The notes under the pieces are model-generated. The model searched no databases. It was not told the origin of the DNA and worked only from the letters and a program-made list of their open reading frames with translations. The position numbers were made by a program, and so were the translations under genes. Positions 1 through 6,916 of a DNA stretch of 7,973 nt are shown piece after piece. Each line of letters opens with the position of its first letter. Positions within the stretch are counted from its first letter, which is position 1. The stretch comes from Eudoraea sp. Its GTDB lineage: Bacteria; Bacteroidota; Bacteroidia; Flavobacteriales; Flavobacteriaceae. Where the stretch lies: contig JABDRK010000430.1 in assembly GCA_013041785.1 (NCBI GenBank), positions 1 through 7,973 on the forward strand. The letters are read 5' to 3'.

Positions 1-1536
1 GACCAGGGACGTGAAGCTGCGGTCCGATAAGAAATAGATAAACTTCCCATCGGTACTCCACTGTGGACTGAAACTGTTGGCCCGGTCTGTTGTGAGGAAA
101 ATCCGTTTGCCGGTCTCTACCTGATACAGGACAACCTGTGCCATCATATTGTCAGCTGCCTGAACAAAGGCCACCCATTTATGATCAGGAGACCAGGAAG
201 GGTTTCCCACGTAAATATCGTTGGTGGAGATTTGTGTACTGAGTCCGGTTTTAAGGTCGAGCACATACATGCGTTCGCGCAGGTCCTTGTAGGCCAGCCG
301 CTTCCCATCTTTTGAAGGCACCCCCCCAAAGCGCAGTACTTTTCCATCTTGCGTTATGGTTTTGGCATTCCCAATCCCATTGGAAGGGAGTTGTACGAAT
401 TCGAATTCGCTGCTTTCGTCGGATAGGACATGAATTGATTTTCCATCGTGGGAAAAAGTCGCATCACGGAAGCGCACCCCGCTTTTTTGGGTGAAATCGA
501 TATAGCGACCACTTTTTACCGGAGCCACAAATACCCTTCCGCGTGCCGTGATCACAATTTTTTCCCCATCCGGATCGGGATGTACACTGGTAATATATTG
601 GGAAGGCTTCTCCTCCCATTTTTCCCGTAACTGGTCCAGGTCAGAAGTAAGCCTGATATTGATTTTTTTGTCTTGATCCGAAGCAATAGCATACACCCAA
701 AGGTCGGCCCCCCACTGGTATACAATGTTCCCTTCTGAAACCTTGGCATAGCGAACATCAAAATCCGTATGCTCGGTATGCTGGGTGAGATCGTTCCCCT
801 GCTCGTCCATAGACCAGATATTCATGGTCCCGTCCCTGTCAGTGATAAAATATACCCTGCCGTTATGCCACATGGGATGGTGGCTTTCCCCCGCATATCC
901 CAAAGTGAGTTGTTGAGCTTCTGAAGCACCCTCAACGTACTTCCAGATCTGACGGGCCGTACCCCCTTTGTAGCGTTTGGTGACGTTCCGGTGGTAGGCC
1001 GGCCGCACAAAATAAACGGTTTTACCGGAAGCGTCGTAGCTGGCTTCACTGGCCTGACTCAGGGGGACGCGGATTTTCTTTTTGGATTCGGGATCTATGT
1101 GGACCAATTGATAGTCGGGTACGCCGGAAAAACTCCGGGTTTGGTAAACCACTTTCCCGTCAGGGGTCCAGGTATTGGCAAAGGAAGGATCGCTTTCATA
1201 GGTCCAGCGTGTTGGCAACCCGCCATTTACCGGCATGGTATAGATCTCAATCGGGCCTTCATAACTCGCTGAAAAGGCCAGGGTTTTTCCGTCTGGCGAA
1301 AAATTGGCGTACAGTTCTTCTTCGGCATGACTGGTAAGCCTGCGGGCATTACCCCCACTGAGGGGAACAGTCCATAAATCGCCTTCTGCGGTAAAGACCA
1401 CCTGGTTGTTATGGACATCCGGAAAGCGATAATAGCCTTCAAAGCCCTGGGAAAACGCCGTAGGGGAATAGGCTAGAAATGCAATTAGCAGACAGGAGTA
1501 AGCGATGCGGAAACTGGGAGTAGAAAATGATTTCAT
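1..1536 (-). CDS. Tricorn-like S41 family protease, N-terminal beta-propeller part (3' end beyond the window)
   Basis: An open frame of 512 codons runs without a stop from ATG at 1536 to the window edge. Residues 1-29 form a Sec signal peptide: Lys near the start, a hydrophobic stretch IAYSCLLIAFLAY, and a likely cut after AFS before Gln30. The mature start (GFEGYYRFPDVHNNQVVF) and the phrase GDLWTVPLSGGNARRLT are typical of tricorn protease homologues. PD40/TolB-like propeller blades recur, for example NFSPDGKTLAFSA (79-91), WTPDGKVVY, WSPDHKWVAF (448-457) and WSTDGKFIYFLSDR (493-506). Known relatives of about 1,050-1,100 residues have propeller domains followed by PDZ and a Ser-Lys S41 protease core. 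Those parts would lie left of position 1, so catalytic residues cannot be checked. By family, the protein should be periplasmic and degrade peptides. No Shine-Dalgarno sequence precedes the ATG, which is common in Bacteroidota. The preceding gene on this strand ends 111 bases upstream. Confidence 0.88.
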   Translation of the reverse strand, partial: MKSFSTPSFRIAYSCLLIAFLAYSPTAFSQGFEGYYRFPDVHNNQVVFTAEGDLWTVPLSGGNARRLTSHAEEELYANFSPDGKTLAFSASYEGPIEIYTMPVNGGLPTRWTYESDPSFANTWTPDGKVVYQTRSFSGVPDYQLVHIDPESKKKIRVPLSQASEASYDASGKTVYFVRPAYHRNVTKRYKGGTARQIWKYVEGASEAQQLTLGYAGESHHPMWHNGRVYFITDRDGTMNIWSMDEQGNDLTQHTEHTDFDVRYAKVSEGNIVYQWGADLWVYAIASDQDKKINIRLTSDLDQLREKWEEKPSQYITSVHPDPDGEKIVITARGRVFVAPVKSGRYIDFTQKSGVRFRDATFSHDGKSIHVLSDESSEFEFVQLPSNGIGNAKTITQDGKVLRFGGVPSKDGKRLAYKDLRERMYVLDLKTGLSTQISTNDIYVGNPSWSPDHKWVAFVQAADNMMAQVVLYQVETGKRIFLTTDRANSFSPQWSTDGKFIYFLSDRSFTSLV

Positions 1537-1602
1537 ATCTGAAGTTGAAATTGGTGTGTTTTGTTGTTAAAAATAGGCTTCTGAAAGTACTAAAAAATGT
1601 GT

Positions 1603-1640
1603 AGACCAACATAATAGAAAGACATCCTTTTATCTGGTCT
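1603..1640 (-). terminator. Weak candidate terminator after the permease gene
   Basis: Just downstream of the permease stop, read on the minus strand, AGACCA (1640-1635) can pair with TGGTCT (1608-1603). A run of six T follows a few bases later (the complement of the A-run near 1592-1597). The loop is long (26 bases) and the stem only 6 bp, so this is a weak call. It would separate the permease transcript from the protease gene. Confidence 0.22.
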
Positions 1641-1647
1641 TCATACC

Positions 1648-2934
1648 TTATTTTACTTTAGGATTAAGGAAGTAAGTAAGGACTCCAACACCCAGAATCA
1701 ATAACCCAATAAGACTTTCAACGGGCTGTTGAATTAGCAAATACGAAAGTACCCATAGGCTTAGTAGCACAAAGATTATGGGCAATATCGGATATAAAGG
1801 GGCTCTGAAATACTCTTCTTTCAGCTTTCTGCGACGTAAAACAAAAATTCCGGCAACGGTGAGCAAAGACGCAATCTGGAGGATAAACCCGCAATACAGC
1901 AAGACGCTTTCAAAGGTGCCGGTCAGGACATAAGTCAGGGCTATACCCGCCTGGAACCAGATGGCCCTTACCGGGATCTGTTTTTTGTTGTTTCGGTTGA
2001 GGAAGCTCCATAGGGGGTAATCCTTGCCCATGGCCTGGGAGACTCTCGGCCCCACCCAGGTCATGGCACTGATACTGGAGACCAGGAAAAAGGCGACAAG
2101 CAGGTTAATGATCACGGCCCCGCTGTTTCCAAAAACCCGTGTGGCAAATACATGTCCAACGTCTAACTGCCCTTTCATGGCGTCCAATTCCCCATGTTTA
2201 AGAAAAACCAGGTGCAGCAATACATATAGTATGGTTACCAGCAGCGTGCCCCTCACCAGAGCCCTGGGGAGATTGACTTTCGGCTGGTCTATTTCTTCGA
2301 TTATATAGGCCGCTGCATTCCACCCGGTGTAGGAATAGGTAACAAAGACGAAAGCTATGGCAAAGGAAGGGCTTAGGATTTCAGCAGTCCAGCTAAGTGA
2401 GAAATCGAAAGCTGTAGCTTCGGAGGATACCCAAAAACCTGCGCCGATTAAAAACAGGATCAACAGCACCTTAAACCAGGTGGCATAGGATTGGAACTGG
2501 CTGCTTACCCTCAGGTTGAAGGAGTGGATCAGGGCCACCAGTAAAATTGTCCCCGCGGCCATAATTGAAGGATGGATGTCCAGGACATTACCCATGTATT
2601 CCCCCAGGGCCATTGCAGAAAGGGCGACGGGAGCTGCAAATCCTACAGTCAGGGAAATCCAGCCGGCCAGATAGCCCAGAACGGGATGGTATACCTTGGA
2701 TAGAAAAACATACTCACCACCCGACTTCCTGAATACACTCCCCATCTCGGCATAGCAGAAGGCTCCGATCAAAGCCAGAACTCCACCCAAAAGCCACAGC
2801 CCCAGGATGGACCAGGAATTCTGTACATCTTGCAACTGAAAGCCCAGACTGGTGAATACGCCAGTCCCTATCATATTGGCTACCACCAGGGCAGCTCCTA
2901 CCTTCCAGCCGATTTTTTTGGACTGATCAACCAT
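1648..2934 (-). CDS. APC-superfamily amino acid permease
   Basis: This 428-residue integral inner-membrane protein shows about 12 hydrophobic helices, the usual size for APC (amino acid-polyamine-organocation) transporters with the LeuT fold. Helix 1 carries the family signature IGTGVF (22-27), the unwound substrate-binding segment. Helix 2 ends with AEMGSVFRKSGGEYVF (62-77). Helix 6 contains YSYTGWNAAAY (200-210), followed by the conserved EEIDQPKVNLPRAL (213-226). GPRVSQAMGKDYPL (295-308) matches the loop after helix 8 (PR...AM.kD..l). The predicted role is proton- or exchange-driven amino acid uptake; the substrate cannot be read from the sequence. ATG at 2934 is preceded by a modest AGGA at suitable distance. 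The gene is divergent from the GTPase operon and upstream of the tricorn-like protease gene on the same strand. A link between peptide degradation and amino acid uptake is possible but only inferred. Confidence 0.93.
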   Translation of the reverse strand: MVDQSKKIGWKVGAALVVANMIGTGVFTSLGFQLQDVQNSWSILGLWLLGGVLALIGAFCYAEMGSVFRKSGGEYVFLSKVYHPVLGYLAGWISLTVGFAAPVALSAMALGEYMGNVLDIHPSIMAAGTILLVALIHSFNLRVSSQFQSYATWFKVLLILFLIGAGFWVSSEATAFDFSLSWTAEILSPSFAIAFVFVTYSYTGWNAAAYIIEEIDQPKVNLPRALVRGTLLVTILYVLLHLVFLKHGELDAMKGQLDVGHVFATRVFGNSGAVIINLLVAFFLVSSISAMTWVGPRVSQAMGKDYPLWSFLNRNNKKQIPVRAIWFQAGIALTYVLTGTFESVLLYCGFILQIASLLTVAGIFVLRRRKLKEEYFRAPLYPILPIIFVLLSLWVLSYLLIQQPVESLIGLLILGVGVLTYFLNPKVK

Positions 2935-3245
2935 GGAATTCCTGATATAACCTATATTCCATATCTCTGTAATTTAAGGCTTTTGCCCCTTACAAGATAG
3001 TAAAGTAAAAGGCGGGGCCAAGGACAATTTTCTATTGCCGCTTACCGAATATCCATAGAATTGGGCAAGCTTTAGCAGAGCACTGGGTAAAATGCGCTAT
3101 ATTAGCTCTTTGCCGGTATTTTGCATATCTTTAATAGGACTCCAGAAGTTAGATTCAAAGAAGGTATTGCTGCTGAGTAAAGTCTAAGTCAGGCCATAGA
3201 ATCTCTGGCAAGTGAGAATCTGCTATAGTAATAAAAAACAGTATT
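2935..3245. other. Divergent intergenic region, 311 bases
   Basis: This stretch lies between the minus-strand permease and the plus-strand signalling operon, so it should hold promoters for both. The permease side has a promoter candidate (2992-3021, listed separately). On the operon side no convincing TTG/TAnnTTTG pair was found. The last 20 bases before 3246 are A-rich, as is common for Bacteroidota leaders. The heptamer AGAATCT occurs twice as a direct repeat (3198-3204 and 3215-3221), with an inverted partial copy AGATTC at 3151-3156. This could be a small regulator site but is short enough to be chance. No convincing coding sequence was seen. Confidence 0.5.
2992..3021 (-). promoter_or_regulatory. 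Candidate Bacteroidota-type promoter for the permease gene
   Basis: On the minus strand, TTG (3021-3019) is followed after 19 bases by TATCTTGT (2999-2992). This resembles the Bacteroidota -33 TTG and -7 TAnnTTTG pair at the accepted spacing, with two mismatches in the last positions of the -7 box. It lies about 58 bases upstream of the permease ATG. The match is imperfect, and TTG is frequent by chance. Confidence 0.3.
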
Positions 3246-3608
3246 ATGACTGATAAACCGAACAACGGTATCCCTGTAAATAAAAAGGAGGATATTGAAA
3301 CGGCTTCAAAAATTGAATTGATAAAGAATTTGATTTTCGGCGAAAACATTCAGGCCTATGAGTCAGAGTTTGAGCAGCTCAAACTAGAGATGCTTAATAA
3401 GAAAAAGGCCCTTGAGGATTTGATTGAAGCCGTACGAACAGATTTGCGGATGTCTATTGATGATGTATCCACGGACATCAATATTCGGATCACCGAGCTG
3501 GAGGAAAAAATGGGAGACAGGCTCGAACGAATGGAAGAGGAGCAACTGGACAAAGACCATCTGGGAGACTTACTGATCGCACTGGGCGAAAAAGTGAAGA
3601 AGAAATGA
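3246..3608 (+). CDS. Small coiled-coil protein, first gene of the GTPase operon
   Basis: This 120-residue, soluble, highly charged protein has no signal peptide or membrane segment. I do not recognise a named family. After a polar N-terminus, residues 22-49 (KIELIKNLIFGENIQAYESE...) form a predicted helix. Residues about 35-110 are almost wholly helical, with coiled-coil character (ITELEEKMGDRLERMEEEQLDKDHLGDLLIALGEKVKKK). The segment KIELIKNLIFGEN (22-34) matches KLELLKDILYPED (6-18) at the start of the next protein in the operon: five identities and mostly conservative changes in 13 positions. The two proteins therefore probably share a docking or oligomerisation helix. The start ATG has an A-rich leader and no Shine-Dalgarno sequence. 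The next gene begins 20 bases after the stop. The likely role is a scaffold or adaptor for the GTPase module, inferred from context only. Confidence 0.82.
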   Translation: MTDKPNNGIPVNKKEDIETASKIELIKNLIFGENIQAYESEFEQLKLEMLNKKKALEDLIEAVRTDLRMSIDDVSTDINIRITELEEKMGDRLERMEEEQLDKDHLGDLLIALGEKVKKK

Positions 3609-3628
3609 TATTTCGCTAAGCGCCGCTG

Positions 3629-4480
3629 ATGAAGGAACAGGAAAAGTTAGAGTTATTAAAAGATATCCTCTATCCGGAAGACAGGGGGCAGGTTGAAGAT
3701 ATTTCAAAGCGGATAACCCTGCTTGAATTGATCATCAATGACCAGGAACAATTGGCAGAGAAGGTTAACCCTCTGGTTGATCAAAAAATTGATTCCTTTA
3801 CCAAAAGCATCCCGGATACGCTGGGGCCTACCATCACAGCAACCTTAAAGAAAGAAATCAAAAACCACAAGGACGAAGTGGTTGATGCCCTGTACCCGGT
3901 ATTGGGGAAGATGGTAAAGAAATATGTGGCCCAGGAGATTAAAGTGCTTTCCGAAAAGATCGATAACCAATTGAGTTTTATAAAGCGCTGGAAGCTAAGG
4001 TTGCGGGCCATATTTACCGGTAAAAAGGAAGAAGAATTATTGCTGAAAGAATTGTCCTCCTCCAAGATAGAACAGGTATTGCTAATTGAACGCGATTCAG
4101 GAATATTAAAAGCCAGTTATTCGCGTACCAGCAGTATAGATGAAGAAATGATATCCGGAATGCTAACGGCGATCAAGACCTTTGTTGAGGATGCCTATCA
4201 CAAAAAGAACCAGAACCTGGAACTCATCGAATACGAGAATTACCATATCCACCTGCAGAGTTTCGTAACGCATTACGTGGCTGTAGTTATCTCCGGGGAT
4301 TATGCCTTGAAATCCAAAAACAAACTTCAGGACCTCATTTTTAATTTCTACTACAATTTCATGGCGATGAACCTGGACCTGGTATTTACTTCCAAGGACC
4401 GCCCCAAAGAGAGCAAGACCATAGACAAAGAGTGGCTGGAAAAGGAGTTGGCGGAAAGCTTTGGAAATGCAAAGATCTAG
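3629..4480 (+). CDS. Helical protein with C-terminal longin/roadblock-like domain, GTPase partner candidate
   Basis: This 283-residue cytosolic-looking protein has no signal peptide or membrane helix. From memory, it matches the N-terminal region of certain bacterial proteins annotated as OmpA family. Shared features are an opening LLKDILYPED (9-18), the phrase VVDALYPVLGKMVKKYV (84-100; relatives have ADALFPVMGPAIRKAI), WKLRLRAIFTGK (121-132), IEQVLLIERDSGIL (147-160), and EEMISGMLTAIKTFVEDAY (172-190). The C-terminal OmpA domain of those relatives is absent here. Residues about 147-247 read as strand, strand, long helix, two to three strands, helix. This is the order expected for a longin/roadblock-type domain, a fold that often binds or regulates small GTPases. 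The next gene encodes such a GTPase and overlaps this one by 14 bases, implying translational coupling. The fold and the regulator role are inference; the family resemblance is fairly strong. The final 35 residues are charged and probably flexible. Confidence 0.85.
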   Translation: MKEQEKLELLKDILYPEDRGQVEDISKRITLLELIINDQEQLAEKVNPLVDQKIDSFTKSIPDTLGPTITATLKKEIKNHKDEVVDALYPVLGKMVKKYVAQEIKVLSEKIDNQLSFIKRWKLRLRAIFTGKKEEELLLKELSSSKIEQVLLIERDSGILKASYSRTSSIDEEMISGMLTAIKTFVEDAYHKKNQNLELIEYENYHIHLQSFVTHYVAVVISGDYALKSKNKLQDLIFNFYYNFMAMNLDLVFTSKDRPKESKTIDKEWLEKELAESFGNAKI

Positions 4481-4964
4481 GAAAATAGTTGTCCTGGGAC
4501 ATTTTGGTGTAGGTAAGACTTCGCTGATCAGGAGGTTTGTAGAAGACACATTTTCTGATAACTACAAGGTATCCATTGGGGTACATATTACCAAAAAGGT
4601 TGTAGTGCTTAATGCAGATGATGCGGTAACCTTTATCCTCTGGGATTTGGAAGGCACCGATGAGATGGAACAGATACGGGATGCCTATCTCCTGGGCACC
4701 CATGGTGTGGTATTTGTATTTGACGTAACCCGGCCTTCTACCTTCCAGAACCTCATTCGGGATATAGAAATAGTCCGACAAAAAATTCAAGGTCCCCCAA
4801 TTTTAGTGGTAGGCAACAAAACGGACCTGATCGATTTAGAAAAATTGGAACAGCAGATGCTTGAGAATACAATCCCATATGACTTTCTCACCAGTGCAAA
4901 AACCGGAAATGAAGTAGAAGCCGTTTTCCTAAAATTAGCAACCCTGCTCAATGAGGATGCTTGA
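4467..4964 (+). CDS. Ras/Rab-like small GTPase (prokaryotic Ras-superfamily type)
   Basis: This single-domain GTPase has 165 residues counted from ATG 4467. Motifs in order: G1/P-loop GHFGVGKT (11-18); switch I NYKVSIGVHITKK (32-44), where Ser36 sits in place of the usual Thr; G3 WDLEGTDE (59-66), with Asp60 and Gly63 but Thr64 where Ras and Rab have the catalytic Gln; G4 NKTD (117-120); G5 TSAK (142-145). The segment VFVFDVTRPSTFQNL is typical of Ras/Rab folds. No lipidation site is seen at the C-terminus. It is expected to be a GTP/GDP-dependent switch, with weak intrinsic hydrolysis if the missing Gln matters. A TTG six bases upstream (4461) is an alternative start. ATG 4467 is preferred, since the upstream bases show no well-spaced Shine-Dalgarno for either. 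The gene overlaps its neighbours by 14 bases on each side. Distinct from MglA by motif detail; it may belong to the uncharacterised Rup groups of prokaryotic Ras-like GTPases. Confidence 0.93.
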   Translation: MQRSRKIVVLGHFGVGKTSLIRRFVEDTFSDNYKVSIGVHITKKVVVLNADDAVTFILWDLEGTDEMEQIRDAYLLGTHGVVFVFDVTRPSTFQNLIRDIEIVRQKIQGPPILVVGNKTDLIDLEKLEQQMLENTIPYDFLTSAKTGNEVEAVFLKLATLLNEDA

Positions 4965-6486
4965 ACAGTATAAACAGCAATATCTGGCGGGGAACATCCA
5001 ATTTGCTATTGTTGATCCCAATGGCAAGGTCCTGGATTGCGATCAGCATGTTTTACCTATAGCTCCCGGAGACAGCCTCCCCGATTTTCACCCCTTTTTT
5101 GAATGCATCACTGAAATTTCAAAGGGTGCGGAGGAGGAAATCCTCCTGAATTGCGTGCATCTGCCCGGGAAGGATTCGGAGGTAATTGCGGATATTCATA
5201 TCCATCGCAAGCCCGAAGGATTACTGGTTATTATTTACGACCTCAGCCAGCATTACAACAACTATCAGGCCGTAGCTCAGGCCAGGAATGAATCCATCAT
5301 CAAAGAAGAGCTGATTGTACTTAAAAATCAGGAATTGGAAGAAAGGGAAAAATTCAAGAACACCTTTATTCAAAATTTCAGCCATGAATTGAGAAACCCA
5401 CTGGGCAGCATGCTTTCCATTACCAACCTATTGGGAAATACGCCACTCACTTCGGAACAAAGGCAGATGATAGCCTTCTTAAAAGACAGCAATCAAAACC
5501 TGAAATTAATGCTGGAGGATATATTAAGTATCAGCATGATTGCAACGGGCAGGTTGGCCCTTGATCAGAAAGTCTTTGACTTCCATAAATTTTTGGAGCT
5601 AATCCGATTTACGTACAGCGCAAAGGCGGAACAAAAAGGCCTGTCCTTTGCCCTGGAAATAGATGATAAAATTCCGGAACGCCTAACCGGGGACCGGCTC
5701 AGGCTTTATCAGGTATTGACCAACTTGCTGGACAATGCCCTGAAATATACTGAAGAAGGTGCCATAGGGTTGCGGATCTCATTGAATCAAAGAAGGGCGA
5801 ATAAGGTATATTTGAGATTCGTGGTAACCGACACAGGATCGGGCATAGCTCCAGAAAGTATCCCGAAAGTATTCGAAAGCTTTTCCAGGGCAGACGCGCC
5901 GGCAAACGTCAAAGGCACGGGCCTGGGTCTGCCGATCGTAAAAGGACTGCTCGCCTTGATGGAGTCAGAAATTCAGCTGCATTCAAGCCTGGGGAAAGGT
6001 TCTGAATTCTATTTTGATATCGCCCTGAAATACCCCCTTCCTTCAGAGGAAGCTGCCTGGCTCATGGAATCTCCGGCAACATATACCTTACCTCCATGGG
6101 CTAAAAAAGGAAAGAAATTCAAATTGCTGATTGTGGAAGATGATGAGGGCATACAAACCGTGCTTTTCAAATTCCTGATGGATACCGGATGTTTCTACAT
6201 TGATCTGATATATGACGGGGCCCGAGTTATGGAAGCAGTTATTCAAGACCAGTACGATCTTATTATTATGGATGTGGACCTCCCCAATATCTCTGGCAAA
6301 CAGTTGACAAGGCTGATTCGTGGCCTCCCCATGGATCCACTGAAAAGCATCCCCATTTTGGGGCTTACAGCCCGGGCTTATGAGCAAAATCTGGCAGGCT
6401 TTAGAGCCTCAGGGATGGATGAGGTGCTCACCAAGCCTTTTGAAAATAATACCCTCCTTAATACGGTTTTTACCCTTTTGAAATAA
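4951..6486 (+). CDS. Soluble hybrid histidine kinase (PAS-like, HisKA, HATPase, REC)
   Basis: This 511-residue sensor kinase has no membrane helices or signal peptide, so it should act in the cytosol. Residues about 15-98 look like a PAS-type sensory domain (FAIVDPNGKVLDCD, with HPFFECI at 47-53). They are followed by a helical linker (100-140) leading into HisKA with the H-box FSHELRNPL; the phospho-accepting residue is His145. The HATPase domain has the N-box NLLDNALKYT (258-267), G1 DTGSG (294-298) and G2 GTGLGLPI (322-329). The C-terminal receiver domain has acidic residues Glu396-Asp398, phospho-acceptor Asp441 (MDVDLP), Thr473 and Lys495 (TKPF). All key residues are present, so it should be active. 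It has no HPt or DNA-binding output, so phosphate must pass to a partner elsewhere. The start may be ATG 4951 or ATG 4957, overlapping the GTPase stop by 14 or 8 bases, so the two are probably translationally coupled. The GTPase could be its upstream regulator or its output. Confidence 0.95.
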   Translation: MRMLEQYKQQYLAGNIQFAIVDPNGKVLDCDQHVLPIAPGDSLPDFHPFFECITEISKGAEEEILLNCVHLPGKDSEVIADIHIHRKPEGLLVIIYDLSQHYNNYQAVAQARNESIIKEELIVLKNQELEEREKFKNTFIQNFSHELRNPLGSMLSITNLLGNTPLTSEQRQMIAFLKDSNQNLKLMLEDILSISMIATGRLALDQKVFDFHKFLELIRFTYSAKAEQKGLSFALEIDDKIPERLTGDRLRLYQVLTNLLDNALKYTEEGAIGLRISLNQRRANKVYLRFVVTDTGSGIAPESIPKVFESFSRADAPANVKGTGLGLPIVKGLLALMESEIQLHSSLGKGSEFYFDIALKYPLPSEEAAWLMESPATYTLPPWAKKGKKFKLLIVEDDEGIQTVLFKFLMDTGCFYIDLIYDGARVMEAVIQDQYDLIIMDVDLPNISGKQLTRLIRGLPMDPLKSIPILGLTARAYEQNLAGFRASGMDEVLTKPFENNTLLNTVFTLLK

Positions 6487-6522
6487 TACCCCAGAGTAGG
6501 AATAAACCTACAAATGGTGCAT

Positions 6523-6555
6523 TTCATCGATGTAATCATACAGATTATCGATGAA
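6523..6555 (+). terminator. AT-rich hairpin after the kinase gene, possible weak terminator
   Basis: TTCATCGAT followed by GTAATC (6523-6537) pairs with GATTATCGATGAA (6543-6555), giving 13 bp with a two-base bulge (GT) around a five-base loop. It begins 36 bases after the kinase stop. No T-run follows, so classical Rho-independent termination is doubtful. It may instead be a 3' stabilising or Rho-coupled structure, or a palindromic protein-binding site. Confidence 0.35.
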
Positions 6556-6628
6556 TTATTGAAGGGTGTGCGATTTACTACGCATAAACCTGCCTCCTTT
6601 TTAGTTTTAGCCTGTTAAGATGATTCAC

Positions 6629-6648
6629 TAAGAATACATGTATTCTTA
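6629..6648. repeat. Perfect 20-bp palindrome upstream of the small membrane protein gene
   Basis: The half-site TAAGAATACA is followed directly by its exact reverse complement, with no spacer. It ends 22 bases before the ATG at 6671. A weaker outer pair, CCTGTT (6611-6616) and AACAGG (6657-6662), flanks it. A perfect palindrome of this length in that place suggests an operator for a dimeric regulator. A 5'-leader hairpin is possible but would need to open its centre to form a loop. Confidence 0.55.
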
Positions 6649-6670
6649 AACAACCAAACAGGACATTACA

Positions 6671-6904
6671 ATGAACGGATTCTACGTTGCTGAAATACTT
6701 TTTTTTATGAGTGTCATTGTTTTTGTAATTACCCTGGTGATTATATGGCCTTATTTGTTTGGTGATGAGCTTACAATGCTAAAGAAAGCTCCTTCCAAAA
6801 GGGGAAAGAACAGATTGCTGAGACGATTGAGATACGTTTTAAAGAAATTAAGAGAACACTATAAACAGGCCAGGGGCAAAACAAATTTAATTTGGGTTAG
6901 TTGA
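6671..6904 (+). CDS. Small single-helix membrane protein with a strongly basic tail
   Basis: The protein is 77 residues long and of unrecognised family. Residues about 6-30 (VAEILFFMSVIVFVITLVII...) form one transmembrane helix. Residues 38-70 contain about fifteen Lys/Arg and could form a basic amphipathic helix (RLLRRLRYVLKKLREHYKQ). By the positive-inside rule the tail should face the cytoplasm, where it could bind nucleic acid, acidic lipid or a protein partner. The ATG is supported by AGGA (6660-6663) seven bases upstream, one of the better Shine-Dalgarno sequences in this window. A perfect 20-bp palindrome lies upstream and a terminator directly after the stop, so this looks like its own transcription unit. 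The defined signals on both sides support a real gene. Function is unknown. Confidence 0.68.
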   Translation: MNGFYVAEILFFMSVIVFVITLVIIWPYLFGDELTMLKKAPSKRGKNRLLRRLRYVLKKLREHYKQARGKTNLIWVS

Positions 6905-6916
6905 TTGATGCGATGG

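Noticed and set aside
321..327. Run of seven C in the tricorn-like gene, a possible slippage or phase-variation site
   Set aside because: The reading frame is intact across it and it encodes a normal Gly-Gly-Val stretch. A single short run is not evidence of phase variation.
396..409. 14-bp palindrome CGAATTCGAATTCG
   Set aside because: It lies inside the protease coding sequence and is explained by the codons for Glu-Phe-Glu-Phe.
2024..2308. 94-residue plus-strand frame inside the permease gene
   Set aside because: It is antisense to a clearly conserved transporter and its product looks like random translation.
4461..4466. TTG start for the GTPase, adding two residues
   Set aside because: ATG lies six bases further on and gives a complete G-domain. 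TTG remains possible but has no better ribosome site.
3781..4549. Open frames on the minus strand opposite the longin-like and GTPase genes
   Set aside because: They are antisense shadows of well-supported genes and show no recognisable protein features.
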